A stretch of 14,780 nt of DNA from NCBI GenBank assembly GCA_037968655.1, contig JBBKVW010000099.1, forward strand, positions 1 through 14,780. The letters run 5' to 3'. The translations under genes were made by a program, and so were the position numbers. Of this stretch, positions 1-7,589 are shown in pieces. Source of the stretch: CAISIP01 sp037968655. Its GTDB lineage: Bacteria > Pseudomonadota > Gammaproteobacteria > Burkholderiales > Burkholderiaceae_C. Each line of letters starts with the position of its first letter. The first letter of the stretch is position 1. Below the pieces are notes generated by a model that saw only the letters and a program-made list of their open reading frames with translations, had not been told where the DNA came from and did not search any database.

Positions 1-110
1 ATTCAGCGAAACCAGGCGTGTGGTTGGTCAACCAAGCACACGACCTCAACCATTCCAACCGCCCGGTGCGGACCCGCACGCCGGGTGGTGTGGCAGGGGT
101 GCAGCCGATA

Positions 111-848
111 ATGGCTGCCCCCTATGCCGATTTTGTTGCGAGCCCTGTGATCACCAATCGTTCCGCCACATTGGTTTCCAGCCTGCCCGGATTTGATCCG
201 CGCACAGTACCGATAATTGGTATTGATTCTCACCTGCCTGCAGTGGCGACAGCTGCTTTGAGCGTCGCAGCGTTGCAGCAACGATTCGTGCAACCGCCCG
301 CATGGGAGCCGGAGTTCTTGGCCGAACCGCGATTTAGCGATCGACCTCCAACGCCGGCGTCTGTGCTACTGGCCATTGTCTTGCGCGACGAGCCCATGGT
401 TCTGCTGACCCAGCGAACTGCGCAACTATCGACCCATTCCGGACAGATCGCTTTTCCTGGTGGCAAGCAAGATGCGGACGACGCCGATCTGACTGTCACC
501 GCCTTGCGCGAGGCGCACGAAGAAATCGGCCTTCAACCCGAGTTTGTAAAGGTGCTGGGAAGATTGCCGATCTACCGCACCGGAAGCGCCTTTGTCATCA
601 CGCCGGTGGTTGCGTTGTTGCACGGTGGATTCTCATTTGCGCGCAATGTCGATGAGGTCGATGAGATATTCGAGGTGCCCTTGGCATTCCTGATGAACCC
701 CGCCAATCATCGGCGCCATGCCCTTGATTGGGATGGTCAGCGCAGGGAGTGGCTGTCCATGCCCTATCGTGACGGTAAAACCGAGCGCTTCATCTGGGGT
801 GCCACGGCCGGCATGCTGCGCAACTTTTATCGCTTCCTTGCGGCCTGA
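111..848 (+). CDS. NUDIX hydrolase, CoA pyrophosphatase (NudL/YeaB) type
   Basis: Probably hydrolyses CoA or acyl-CoA at the pyrophosphate bond to phosphopantetheine and 3',5'-ADP, in the cytoplasm. The sequence shows the subfamily signature LLTQR..L..H.GQIAFPGG followed by the Nudix core ALREAHEEIGL. The GG-to-RE spacing of 14 residues is the same as I recall for E. coli NudL, and the canonical first Glu of the Nudix box is absent, as in that subfamily. The start is uncertain. The frame is open upstream to a GTG at 18, but ATG 111 has an AGGGG at 95-99 and the family-like sequence only begins near FDPRTVPIIG, about 30 residues in. At 245 residues it is slightly longer than usual. It lies 63 bases upstream of the CobD-like gene on the same strand. 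The fold is certain; the substrate is inferred from the signature. Confidence 0.88.
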   Translation: MAAPYADFVASPVITNRSATLVSSLPGFDPRTVPIIGIDSHLPAVATAALSVAALQQRFVQPPAWEPEFLAEPRFSDRPPTPASVLLAIVLRDEPMVLLTQRTAQLSTHSGQIAFPGGKQDADDADLTVTALREAHEEIGLQPEFVKVLGRLPIYRTGSAFVITPVVALLHGGFSFARNVDEVDEIFEVPLAFLMNPANHRRHALDWDGQRREWLSMPYRDGKTERFIWGATAGMLRNFYRFLAA

Positions 849-866
849 ATCCGTTGCGTCGAGGTG

Positions 867-884
867 GTCTGCGCCGCCGCAGAC
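867..884 (+). terminator. Small hairpin between the NUDIX and CobD-like genes
   Basis: Arms GTCTGCG and CGCAGAC form a perfect 7-bp stem around a 4-base loop, 19 bases after the NUDIX stop. No T-run follows, so it is at best a weak or Rho-assisted terminator, or an RNA processing or stability element between co-transcribed genes. Confidence 0.25.
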
Positions 885-911
885 ATCTTCGCCAGCAATT
901 ATCATCCGGGA

Positions 912-1889
912 ATGAGTTTCGTTGCCATCCTGATCGCACTGTTGCTCGAGCAGGTACGACCAGTTGGTCGCAGCAATGTGATTCATGTTGCCCTACGCGC
1001 GTGGGCCAGCTGGTGTGGCCACAGTTTTGATGCTGGCAAGGAACACCATGGCTGGTTAGCCTGGTTTGTCGTCGTCATCGTTCCCAGCGCATTGGTATTG
1101 CTCGTGTACTGGATGCTGGCAGGATTGGCTGGCTGGCCGTTTGCTGTTGTGTGGAATATCGCGGTGCTGTACTTCGCGCTCGGTTTCAGGCAGTTCAGCC
1201 ACCACTTTACCGAGATTCGGGATGCGCTGGAAGCGGGTGACGAGGCACTGGCACGTCAATTGTTGGCCAATTGGCGCCAGGTCGACGCGACCGGTTTGCC
1301 GCGCAGCGAAATCGTGCGCCAGGTTGTCGAGCATTCGGTGATTGCCGCACATCGACATGTCTTTGGTGTGCTGGTGTGGTTCTCTGTTCTCGCCGTATTG
1401 GGCCTTGGTCCCGTTGGAGCCGTCCTGTATCGCCTGAGTGAGTTCGTGCCGCGTTACTGGGCTCGGGAAAAGGCGGCTCAGGTGCGGCCTGTCAGCAGCG
1501 CATTGCAGCGGGTTGCCGGTGCTTTGTGGGGATGGATGGACTGGGTGCCTGCACGGATCACCGCGATCGGATTCGCAGTGGTTGGCAGTTTCGAAGATGC
1601 GATTGACAGTTGGCGAAGTTACGAAAAAGGAGGGCGGGTCGACAACGACGGCGTCATCCTGGCGTCGACGGCTGGGGCCATCAACATCCGTTTGGGAACT
1701 CCGGATTCCTCGACCGAGCCAGGCATTGCTGCCGCGACAGGCGCTCAGGCAACGGAGCCGTTTGCAACGGTCTCCGGCAGCGAAGCCGAGATCGGTCATT
1801 TGCGGGTCGTCGTCGGACTGGTCTGGCGAACGGTGGTGATGTGGTTGGTATTGCTGGCCTTGCTCAGTCTGGCCCGCCTGCTGGGCTGA
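912..1889 (+). CDS. CobD/CbiB-family (AmpE-like) inner-membrane protein
   Basis: A polytopic membrane protein of 325 residues. It opens with a hydrophobic MSFVAILIALLLEQVRP, typical of the CobD/CbiB-AmpE group of beta-proteobacteria. Membrane segments lie at about residues 50-72, 76-92, 150-175 and 305-325. A soluble part in between carries the cobD-like stretch RQFSHHFTEIRDALEAGDEALAR. True CbiB attaches aminopropanol to cobyric acid, but no cobalamin genes are present here and this lineage's copies stand alone, so a role in signalling (AmpE-like) or envelope function is as likely. ATG 912 was chosen over an upstream ATG at 864 because the hydrophobic N-terminus begins there; no strong Shine-Dalgarno is visible. 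It converges on rsgA with a 21-base gap. The family is confident; the function is open. Confidence 0.8.
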   Translation: MSFVAILIALLLEQVRPVGRSNVIHVALRAWASWCGHSFDAGKEHHGWLAWFVVVIVPSALVLLVYWMLAGLAGWPFAVVWNIAVLYFALGFRQFSHHFTEIRDALEAGDEALARQLLANWRQVDATGLPRSEIVRQVVEHSVIAAHRHVFGVLVWFSVLAVLGLGPVGAVLYRLSEFVPRYWAREKAAQVRPVSSALQRVAGALWGWMDWVPARITAIGFAVVGSFEDAIDSWRSYEKGGRVDNDGVILASTAGAINIRLGTPDSSTEPGIAAATGAQATEPFATVSGSEAEIGHLRVVVGLVWRTVVMWLVLLALLSLARLLG

Positions 1890-1910
1890 GTCTGCGTCGG
1901 CATCCAGCAG

Positions 1911-2837
1911 TCAATATCTCGTCTGCGACAGTTCTGCAAACAATTCGGTGTAGATCCGATAGCGATCGGGGCTGATCGCCGAATCGCCGTTTTCGTCTTG
2001 GGTTTGCCTGGCGGCAGTCACGGCACAGCCAGGCTCATGCAGGTGGCTGCAGTTGTAGAACCGGCAATGGTCTGCATGGACAGCAAGATCAGGCATGTAT
2101 CGCGCAAGTCGCATCGGTTCGATATGGCGCAGGCCGAATTCCTGGAACCCGGGCGAATCGATCAGGGCGCTGGAACGTTCCGAGTCAATCCAGTACCAGG
2201 TCGTGCTGGTGGTCGTGTGTTTTCCCGCTTTCAGGGACTGGGAAAGTTCGCCAGTCAGCACGCCGGCATTTGGCACGAGTCGATTGATAAGGGTGCTTTT
2301 TCCAGCACCCGACGGCCCGAGCACAAGGGTGGTCTTGCCCTGCAGTTGTGCCATCAGTTCGGTCGGCGGCCTGCTGCCAGCGTGCTTGAGAGCCACCGGC
2401 AATACCTGGTAATTCATTGCGCGGTACGGTGCCATCCATTCCCAGGCGCGTGCGAACGGCTCGACCAGATCGCGCTTGTTCAGCACAATCAAAGGAGGGA
2501 TGCCTTGTGCTTCAGCTGCGATCAGTGCGCGCGCCAATTGCCGGTTGGAGAACGCCGGCTCGGCCGCGATCAGAATCAGCACTTGATCAAGGTTGGCGGC
2601 AAAAGACTTGGTGCGGACCTCATCTTGCCGATAGAAAAGGTTGCGCCGCGGCTCGATCTTCTCGATCGTTCCTTCGTCGCGCGAGGGCTGCCACTGGACC
2701 CGGTCGCCGACCACGCCCTGGCTCTTCTTGCCGCGCGAATGGCAGATGATTCTCTGCCCGGATACGCCTTCGACCAGGAAATGCCGCCCATAGTTGGCCA
2801 CAATCAGGCCATCTTGCAGAGCATGGCCCGTTGTCAA
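1911..2837 (-). CDS. rsgA: Ribosome small-subunit GTPase RsgA
   Basis: A late-stage 30S maturation GTPase acting in the cytoplasm. It shows the circularly permuted G-motif order that defines the YlqF/YawG class: NKRD (G4, residues 120-123) before GPSGAGKS (P-loop, 174-181), then GKHTTT (205-210) and DSPG (227-230). An N-terminal OB-fold precedes them. The C-terminal zinc site has Cys258, Cys263, His265 and Cys271, matching CxxxxCxHxxxxxC. The start is a problem. ATGs at 2927 and 2924 would overlap the upstream dehydratase by 65-68 bases and lack a Shine-Dalgarno. A TTG at 2837 gives 308 residues, the usual family length, with AGGG about 8 bases upstream, so I prefer it. It is the last gene of a three-gene reverse set. 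Confidence 0.93.
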   Translation of the reverse strand: MTTGHALQDGLIVANYGRHFLVEGVSGQRIICHSRGKKSQGVVGDRVQWQPSRDEGTIEKIEPRRNLFYRQDEVRTKSFAANLDQVLILIAAEPAFSNRQLARALIAAEAQGIPPLIVLNKRDLVEPFARAWEWMAPYRAMNYQVLPVALKHAGSRPPTELMAQLQGKTTLVLGPSGAGKSTLINRLVPNAGVLTGELSQSLKAGKHTTTSTTWYWIDSERSSALIDSPGFQEFGLRHIEPMRLARYMPDLAVHADHCRFYNCSHLHEPGCAVTAARQTQDENGDSAISPDRYRIYTELFAELSQTRY

Positions 2838-2859
2838 TCGCGCACCCTGACACCTTGTC

Positions 2860-3186
2860 TCACGACAACAGCCCGTCGATGGACGCAGCGCATTCGAAAT
2901 CGGTGCTTGAAATGCCGCCCACATCATGCGTATTGAGGCGCACGATGCAGCGGTTGTAGCTGACGCTTAACGCCGGATGGTGGTCCGTCACATGGGCCAC
3001 AAATGCCAACGCATTGACGAAGGCAATCGTCTGGTAGTAGTTTGCAAATTGAAACGTTTTCTCGATGGCAACGTCGGCTCCCTCGCCGCGAAGGGTCCAG
3101 GCATCAAGCTGGGCCAGGCGGCTGACGATCTCGGTTGCGCTCAGCGCGCGGCGTGTTATGGCAGACCAGTCTGCTTTTTTCATCAT
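2860..3186 (-). CDS. Pterin-4a-carbinolamine dehydratase (PCD/DCoH, PhhB-like)
   Basis: Dehydrates 4a-hydroxytetrahydrobiopterin, recycling the pterin cofactor of aromatic amino acid hydroxylases, in the cytoplasm. The 108-residue protein is full length for the family. It carries the active-site block VTDHHPALSVSYNRCIVRL followed by THDVGGISSTD, with the paired His of DHHP (residues 68-71) expected to be catalytic. The start is MMKKADW at 3186; a further in-frame ATG at 3195 would add three residues. No clear Shine-Dalgarno precedes either. It lies 25 bases downstream of the M48 protease stop and upstream of rsgA, so all three are probably one transcript. No phenylalanine hydroxylase gene is in the window, so its client pathway is not shown here. 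Confidence 0.9.
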   Translation of the reverse strand: MMKKADWSAITRRALSATEIVSRLAQLDAWTLRGEGADVAIEKTFQFANYYQTIAFVNALAFVAHVTDHHPALSVSYNRCIVRLNTHDVGGISSTDFECAASIDGLLS

Positions 3187-3211
3187 GCTTGTCATAGGCT
3201 GTGCAATTGTG

Positions 3212-4456
3212 TCAAGCCGCCATGCGCGCCAGCCGTTCTGACGCTGGCGGGTGTGAGTAGTAGAACGAGACGTAAACCGGATCGGGCGTAAGCGTCGACG
3301 CATTGTCTTCATAGAGTTTGAGCAACGCAGCGGACAGATCGGTGCCGCTGGTCTGGGCCACGGCAAACGCATCGGCCTCAAATTCATGCTTGCGCGAGAT
3401 CTGCGCAAACAGCGGCGCGATGAACTGGCTGAAAACCGGTATTGCCAGCAGAAACAGCAGCAATGCAAGAGCGTCATTTGTGGCGCCTGGCCCCATGTTG
3501 GGTTGAACGCCAAGGGAGGTATAGAACCAGACCTGGCTAGACAACCAACCCAGCAAGGCGAATCCAGCCAGGCTGAGCGCAAACATGGAAACGATGCGCT
3601 TGATGATGTGGCGATGCTTGAAATGGCCCAGTTCATGCGCAAGAACGGCATCCACCTCGGCTGGCGCCAGTTTTGCCAATAGCGTGTCGTAGAAAACGAC
3701 ACGCTTGGAAGCGCCAAAGCCGGTGAAATAGGCGTTGGCATGCGCGCTGCGCTTGCTTCCATCCATCACAAAAAGGCCCTTGGCGGCAAAGCCGCAGCGC
3801 TTCATCAGCGCGGTGACGCGGGCCTTGAGCGCTTCATCTTCCAGCGGCTTGAACTTGTTGAACAAGGGCGCGATGAAACTTGGATAGATCATCAACAGCA
3901 GGAGGTTGAAACCCATCCATACGCACCAGGCCCACAACCACCACAAGGAACCGGCGGCACCCATCAGCCACAGGATCAGGGCGGCAATCGGAAGCCCGAT
4001 CGCAGCGCCCACCAGACTGGAGCGCACAAGATCAGCCAGCCAGAGGCGCAGCGTCATTTTGTTGAAACCGAAGCGGGCCTCGATGCCGAAGGTCTGGTAC
4101 AGCGTGGCCGGCAACTCGATCAGCGCACCAATGACCACAAAAGCCCCTAGCAATGCCAGTTGCTGCAGCATGCCAGGACCAACATAGTGCATCAGCACGG
4201 TGTTGAGCGCATCCAGGCCACCGAGCAAGGTCCAGCCCAGAAGCACAACTGTTCCCAACGCAAGCTCCAACAGCCCGAAGCGGGTCTTGGTGATGGTGTA
4301 GTCAGCAGCTTTCTGGTGTGCTTGCAGCGTCACTTGTGCGCTGAACTTATCGGGCACGGCGCCACGAAAGCGGGCGACATGCTGCATTTGCCGTGTCGCG
4401 AGCCAGAACTTCAGCATCAGGCCGGCAAGCAGTGCGATGACAAAGGCGAGCGTCAT
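3212..4456 (-). CDS. M48 family zinc metalloprotease, Ste24/CAAX-protease type
   Basis: An inner-membrane zinc endopeptidase of the Ste24 (M48A) branch, presumably acting in membrane protein quality control, since bacteria lack prenylated CAAX substrates. The metal motif HELGH is at residues 274-278 and the third-ligand motif KHEFEADAFA at 356-365. Multiple membrane spans lie at about residues 1-20, 60-85, 95-115, 145-165, 168-192, 290-310 and 327-350. The 414-residue length fits Ste24 homologues rather than HtpX (about 290). ATG 4456, opening directly with the first hydrophobic segment, is preferred over an in-frame GTG at 4486; neither has a visible Shine-Dalgarno. It is divergent from orn across about 113 bases and probably heads the transcript containing the dehydratase and rsgA. 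Confidence 0.92.
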   Translation of the reverse strand: MTLAFVIALLAGLMLKFWLATRQMQHVARFRGAVPDKFSAQVTLQAHQKAADYTITKTRFGLLELALGTVVLLGWTLLGGLDALNTVLMHYVGPGMLQQLALLGAFVVIGALIELPATLYQTFGIEARFGFNKMTLRLWLADLVRSSLVGAAIGLPIAALILWLMGAAGSLWWLWAWCVWMGFNLLLLMIYPSFIAPLFNKFKPLEDEALKARVTALMKRCGFAAKGLFVMDGSKRSAHANAYFTGFGASKRVVFYDTLLAKLAPAEVDAVLAHELGHFKHRHIIKRIVSMFALSLAGFALLGWLSSQVWFYTSLGVQPNMGPGATNDALALLLFLLAIPVFSQFIAPLFAQISRKHEFEADAFAVAQTSGTDLSAALLKLYEDNASTLTPDPVYVSFYYSHPPASERLARMAA

Positions 4457-4569
4457 TGCTGAATCAGCTGTTGAATGGTCAGGCACGGTGAAGCCAGGCA
4501 GAGTCGATCATGGCGCGAAGTTTAGGTGCATTTCATTACCCCTGGCATGCATGGGCGACAATTCGCGCC

Positions 4570-5142
4570 ATGGATGCAAATGCTGCAGTGCTGGAGAAAT
4601 CGGACCGAAACCTGGTCTGGATCGATTGTGAGATGTCGGGCCTGGAGCCGGAGAAGGAGCGTCTGATCGAGATCGCCGTGATCGTGACCGGGCCCGACCT
4701 GGAGCCCCGTATCGAGGGCCCGGTGCTGGTGATTCACCAGAGCGATGCGCTGCTCGATCAGATGGACGCCTGGAACAAGGGCACGCATGGCAGGAGCGGC
4801 CTGATCGACAAGGTACGCGCCTCGACCCTGGACGAAGCGCAGGCCGAGCAGCAGATCCTCGATTTTCTCGAACGATACGTGCCCCGCAATGCGTCCCCCC
4901 TGTGCGGCAACACGATCAGCCAGGACCGGCGCTTTCTGGTGCGGTACATGCCACGCCTGGACGCGTATTTTCATTACCGCAACATCGACGTGACAACGCT
5001 CAAGGAACTGGCCAAGCGCTGGAGGCCGCAATTGAAAGACGGCTTCAAGAAGCAGCAAAGCCATACTGCGCTGGCCGACGTCCATGAGTCGATCGATGAA
5101 CTGATCTACTACCGGGAGAACTTCCTGCGCATGCAGGATTAG
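4570..5142 (+). CDS. orn: Oligoribonuclease (DEDDh 3'-5' exoribonuclease)
   Basis: Degrades di- to short oligoribonucleotides, including pGpG from c-di-GMP breakdown, to mononucleotides; it is often essential in proteobacteria. The five DEDDh residues are all visible: Asp19 and Glu21 in WIDCEMSGL, Asp119 in SQDRRF, and His165 and Asp170 in HTALADVHESI. The 190-residue length is normal for Orn. ATG 4570 is preferred. The frame is open to an ATG at 4510, but the extra 20 residues look non-conserved and the family begins close to the first motif. The Shine-Dalgarno is weak. It is divergent from the M48 protease, an arrangement I recall as common in Burkholderiales. Confidence 0.96.
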   Translation: MDANAAVLEKSDRNLVWIDCEMSGLEPEKERLIEIAVIVTGPDLEPRIEGPVLVIHQSDALLDQMDAWNKGTHGRSGLIDKVRASTLDEAQAEQQILDFLERYVPRNASPLCGNTISQDRRFLVRYMPRLDAYFHYRNIDVTTLKELAKRWRPQLKDGFKKQQSHTALADVHESIDELIYYRENFLRMQD

Positions 5143-5395
5143 CCTCCCGGAAATCGGTAGGATAGGTAAAAACCCGAATCCGTGCCATAATCGAAGGCTG
5201 CGCAGCCACGAGGCTTCGCGTTTGTGCATCTCCCCTCACACATCGGGCCTGCTTAGATCGGGTCCCTCTAGAGTGCAGCCAGCTGGCTGCGGCCAGCCAC
5301 GCTGGCATTGAGTTTCGTCTGATGGTTGATGTTTTTTGACCATTGACGATAAGCGCCGCACTGCGTGTGGCGTTGATCGTGTGAGATCCATACCT
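5143..5395 (+). other. Repeat-rich untranslated leader upstream of the helicase
   Basis: A 253-base gap without a convincing gene. It contains the perfect palindromes GGCTGCGCAGCC (5196-5207) and GCAGCCAGCTGGCTGC (5275-5290), a third hairpin GCCAGC-CAC-GCTGGC (5292-5306), and a T6 run at 5332-5337. A CATAAT at 5186-5191 could be a -10 box, but its -35 match is poor. The inverted repeats share GCAGCC/GGCTGC words, so several are alternative pairings. A structured 5' leader would fit an RNA helicase that controls its own expression; that is inference. Confidence 0.35.
5275..5290. repeat. Perfect 16-bp palindrome in the helicase leader
   Basis: GCAGCCAGCTGGCTGC reads identically on both strands. 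It could be an operator or part of an RNA stem. Its left arm is also complementary to GGCTGC at 5196-5201, and its right part can pair with GCCAGC at 5292-5297, so alternative folds are possible. Confidence 0.45.
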
Positions 5396-7159
5396 ATGAA
5401 CGACGCATTTGATGTGGTCGGCGCTCCTGTGCCCGATCAAGACTTTTCCAACCAGCCTCAGGGCGCCATGCGTGCCGATACGCAGGCCGAGTTTTCCGAG
5501 CCAGACGAGCTGCTGGCCGACGACGCCAGCGATGCCGTCGAACTGGCTCCCAACGGCTTCCAGAAAATGGCGCTTGCGCCCGAGCTGTTGCAGGCGGTGA
5601 GCGACCTGGGCTTTACGCAGCCAACCGTCGTGCAGGAGAAATGCATACCGATGGCGATGCAGGACCTGAGCGACGGCAGCAAAGGCGCTCGCTTTACCGA
5701 CCTGATGGTTTCCAGCCAGACCGGCAGTGGCAAGACCGCTGCATTCCTGTTGCCAGTGCTGCACACCTTGCTCGACCAGCAGGTCAAGGCGCAAGCCCAG
5801 GAGCGGGCAGATTTTGACAAGGCCTGCGCCGATGCTGTCGCCCGTGGCGAAGCTGCGCCCAAGCGAGCGCGCCGCAAGGACCCTACCAGCAGCCGCAATT
5901 TCAAGGCCGCAACGCCGGGTGCCCTGGTGTTGTGCCCGACCCGCGAACTCGCTCAGCAGGTCGCCCACGACGCGATCGATCTGGTGCGCCACTGCCGCGG
6001 ACTGCGCATTGCCAACGTGGTTGGCGGCATGCCCTACCAGATGCAGATCGCGCGCCTGCAGAATGCCGATCTGGTGGTTGCCACGCCTGGACGCCTGCTC
6101 GACCTGCAGCGTTCGATGCAGATCAAGCTGGACCAGGTGCAGTTCCTGGTGGTGGACGAAGCCGACCGCATGCTGGACCTCGGTTTTGCCGATGACCTGG
6201 CCGAGATCAACCAACTCACCATCGAGCGCAAGCAGACCATGATGTTCAGCGCCACGCTGGCGCCGCGCATTCAGCAGCTGGCAACGCGTGTGATGCGTGA
6301 GCCGCAGCGCCTGCAGATCGACTCGCCGCAAGATCAGCACCAGAACATCAAGCAGGTGCTGTTCTGGGCCGACAACGCCTTTCACAAGCGCAAACTGCTC
6401 GACCATTGGCTGCGCGACACGACGATCAACCAGGCAATTGTTTTCGCCAGCACCCAGATCGAGTGCGACGGCCTTGCCAATGACCTGCAACAAGCCGGTT
6501 TCAGTGCAGTCGCATTGCACGGGGCACTGAACCAGGGTATTCGCAACCGGCGCCTGATGGCGCTGCGCGAAGGCCAGGTGCAGATCCTGGTGGCTACCGA
6601 CGTTGCGGCGCGTGGCATCGATGTGCCCACTATCACCCATGTCTTCAACTTCGGCTTGCCGATGAAGGCTGAAGACTACACCCACCGCATTGGCCGCACC
6701 GGCCGTGCCGGACGCGACGGCTTGGCCGTCACCATGGCCGAGTTCCGTGACCGGCGCAAGATCTTTGATATCGAGGCCTTCACCCGCCACCCGTTCAAGG
6801 CCGAAGTGATCCCAGGACTGGAGCCGCAGCAACGCATGCCCGATGCACGTTCGCGCTCGAATTTCGGTGGTCGTGATAGCCGGGGTGGCTCTTATGCGCC
6901 ATCGCGCGATCGCAAGTTCGGCGGGCCAGCGCGTGGCCGCGATGCCGGTGGACATGCGCCGCATAACGACTTTGCGCCGCGCAATGATTTCGCACCGCGT
7001 AATGACTTTGCCCCACGCAAGCCAGGTTTTGCCAAGCCGGCGCCTCAGCGCGCTGCGTTCGGACCGACCGGCAAGGGTGCTGATCGCGGTACCGCGAGCT
7101 TTGGCCCACGCGATGGCGCCCGTCGTCCTGCCCGGCCAGCCAGGCCGGCGCGCGGCTAA
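5396..7159 (+). CDS. DEAD-box ATP-dependent RNA helicase, RhlE type
   Basis: An RNA-unwinding ATPase, probably in ribosome assembly or RNA turnover, and often cold-linked. All core motifs are present in 587 residues: Q motif (Phe55 to Gln80), SSQTGSGKT (106-114), PTREL (181-185), TPGR (230-233), DEAD (254-257), SAT (285-287), TDVAARGID (401-409) and HRIGRTGRAGR (430-440). An insert at about residues 129-175, between motifs I and Ia, is rich in Lys/Arg and Ala. The tail from about residue 480 is basic, Gly/Arg/Pro-rich and disordered, a likely RNA-binding extension, and includes three tandem NDFAPR-type units. ATG 5396 is chosen over an upstream TTG at 5336 because the latter adds non-conserved sequence; the Shine-Dalgarno is weak. 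It appears monocistronic, ending before a hairpin. Confidence 0.95.
   Translation: MNDAFDVVGAPVPDQDFSNQPQGAMRADTQAEFSEPDELLADDASDAVELAPNGFQKMALAPELLQAVSDLGFTQPTVVQEKCIPMAMQDLSDGSKGARFTDLMVSSQTGSGKTAAFLLPVLHTLLDQQVKAQAQERADFDKACADAVARGEAAPKRARRKDPTSSRNFKAATPGALVLCPTRELAQQVAHDAIDLVRHCRGLRIANVVGGMPYQMQIARLQNADLVVATPGRLLDLQRSMQIKLDQVQFLVVDEADRMLDLGFADDLAEINQLTIERKQTMMFSATLAPRIQQLATRVMREPQRLQIDSPQDQHQNIKQVLFWADNAFHKRKLLDHWLRDTTINQAIVFASTQIECDGLANDLQQAGFSAVALHGALNQGIRNRRLMALREGQVQILVATDVAARGIDVPTITHVFNFGLPMKAEDYTHRIGRTGRAGRDGLAVTMAEFRDRRKIFDIEAFTRHPFKAEVIPGLEPQQRMPDARSRSNFGGRDSRGGSYAPSRDRKFGGPARGRDAGGHAPHNDFAPRNDFAPRNDFAPRKPGFAKPAPQRAAFGPTGKGADRGTASFGPRDGARRPARPARPARG
6962..7015 (+). repeat. Three tandem 18-bp units in the helicase tail
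   Basis: Three consecutive in-frame 18-base units encode HNDFAP, RNDFAP and RNDFAP, followed by Arg-Lys. Codons differ between units (gac/gat, ttt/ttc, gcg/gca/gcc), so the peptide is kept while the DNA has drifted. It lies in the disordered C-terminal extension. Confidence 0.8.
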
Positions 7160-7173
7160 GGCACTGAGGTAGC

Positions 7174-7197
7174 AGGCGTCCCTGTTCAGGGGCGCCT
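7174..7197 (+). terminator. Probable terminator hairpin after the helicase
   Basis: Arms AGGCGTCCCT and AGGGGCGCCT give a 10-bp stem with one G-T wobble and a GTTC loop, 15 bases beyond the helicase stop codon. No strong T-run follows, so termination may be Rho-assisted. It also lies just downstream of the possible small reverse lipoprotein gene and could serve both strands. Confidence 0.55.
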
Positions 7198-7205
7198 ATC
7201 AGTCA

Positions 7206-7373
7206 TCACATTTCAAGGCAGACGCAGTCTGCCGGAACACCCGCGCAGCGGGTCACACTTCCACCATTGCCCTGTTGCGCGCTGTTCTTGCATGTCTGCG
7301 TCGCGCGCGCTGGCATGTTTTGGTCAGGCGTAGCTGCACATGCGCTCAACAGCGCGGCAGTTAACGTCAGCAT
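7206..7373 (-). CDS. Possible small lipoprotein, 55 residues
   Basis: A short reading frame opening with MLTLTAALLSAC, a hydrophobic stretch ending in a good lipobox (Leu-Ser-Ala-Cys at residues 9-12). The mature part is small, polar and Cys-rich, ending in ADCVCLEM. The codons just upstream encode LAKRSA, which would make an ideal positive n-region, but I see no start codon among them, so the true start may be missed or the gene may be decayed. No Shine-Dalgarno or relative is recognised. It sits in a stretch otherwise without genes, next to the terminator hairpin, and antisense to nothing annotated. It could equally be a chance frame. Confidence 0.3.
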   Translation of the reverse strand: MLTLTAALLSACAATPDQNMPARATQTCKNSAQQGNGGSVTRCAGVPADCVCLEM

Positions 7374-7523
7374 CGCACTGCGCTTGGCAAGGCTTTGCCA
7401 GCAACACCTGCCACGATGACCAATCGGACCACTGGCCGGGCGTCGCGCCAGGCTGCGCCAGGCGCTGCGCAAATGCAATGAAGCGGTATGCATGTTTGCA
7501 ATCCTGTTATCGATGATTGGGCA

Positions 7524-7553
7524 ATTGTCCTGCGCGCGCGTGCCTTGGACAAT
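7524..7553. repeat. Spaced inverted repeat upstream of the nitroreductase-like gene
   Basis: ATTGTCC and GGACAAT are exact 7-base inverted arms separated by 16 bases that include an alternating GC tract (7532-7540). It could be an operator half-site pair or a stem. It lies about 130 bases before the nitroreductase-like start. A match of this size can also arise by chance. Confidence 0.3.
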
Positions 7554-7589
7554 CCTTACGCATGACAGCGGCGGAACCGTAATCGGTCG

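Noticed and set aside
1878..1910. Inverted repeat CTGCTGG...CCAGCAG between the CobD-like gene and rsgA
   Set aside because: Seven-base arms with a 19-base loop, overlapping the stop codon and lacking a T-run; not convincing as a terminator.
1998..2936. Forward open frame of 312 codons over rsgA
   Set aside because: Shadow of rsgA, whose reverse frame has all G-motifs and the zinc site.
5045..6964. Long reverse open frame (639 codons) antisense to the helicase
   Set aside because: It is the mirror of a high-GC gene with unmistakable DEAD-box motifs on the plus strand. The reverse product is His/Gln/Leu-rich with no domain.
7445..7464. Tandem 10-base repeat GCGCCAGGCt/GCGCCAGGCg
   Set aside because: Only two copies and imperfect at the last base; too short to be a CRISPR or a meaningful array.
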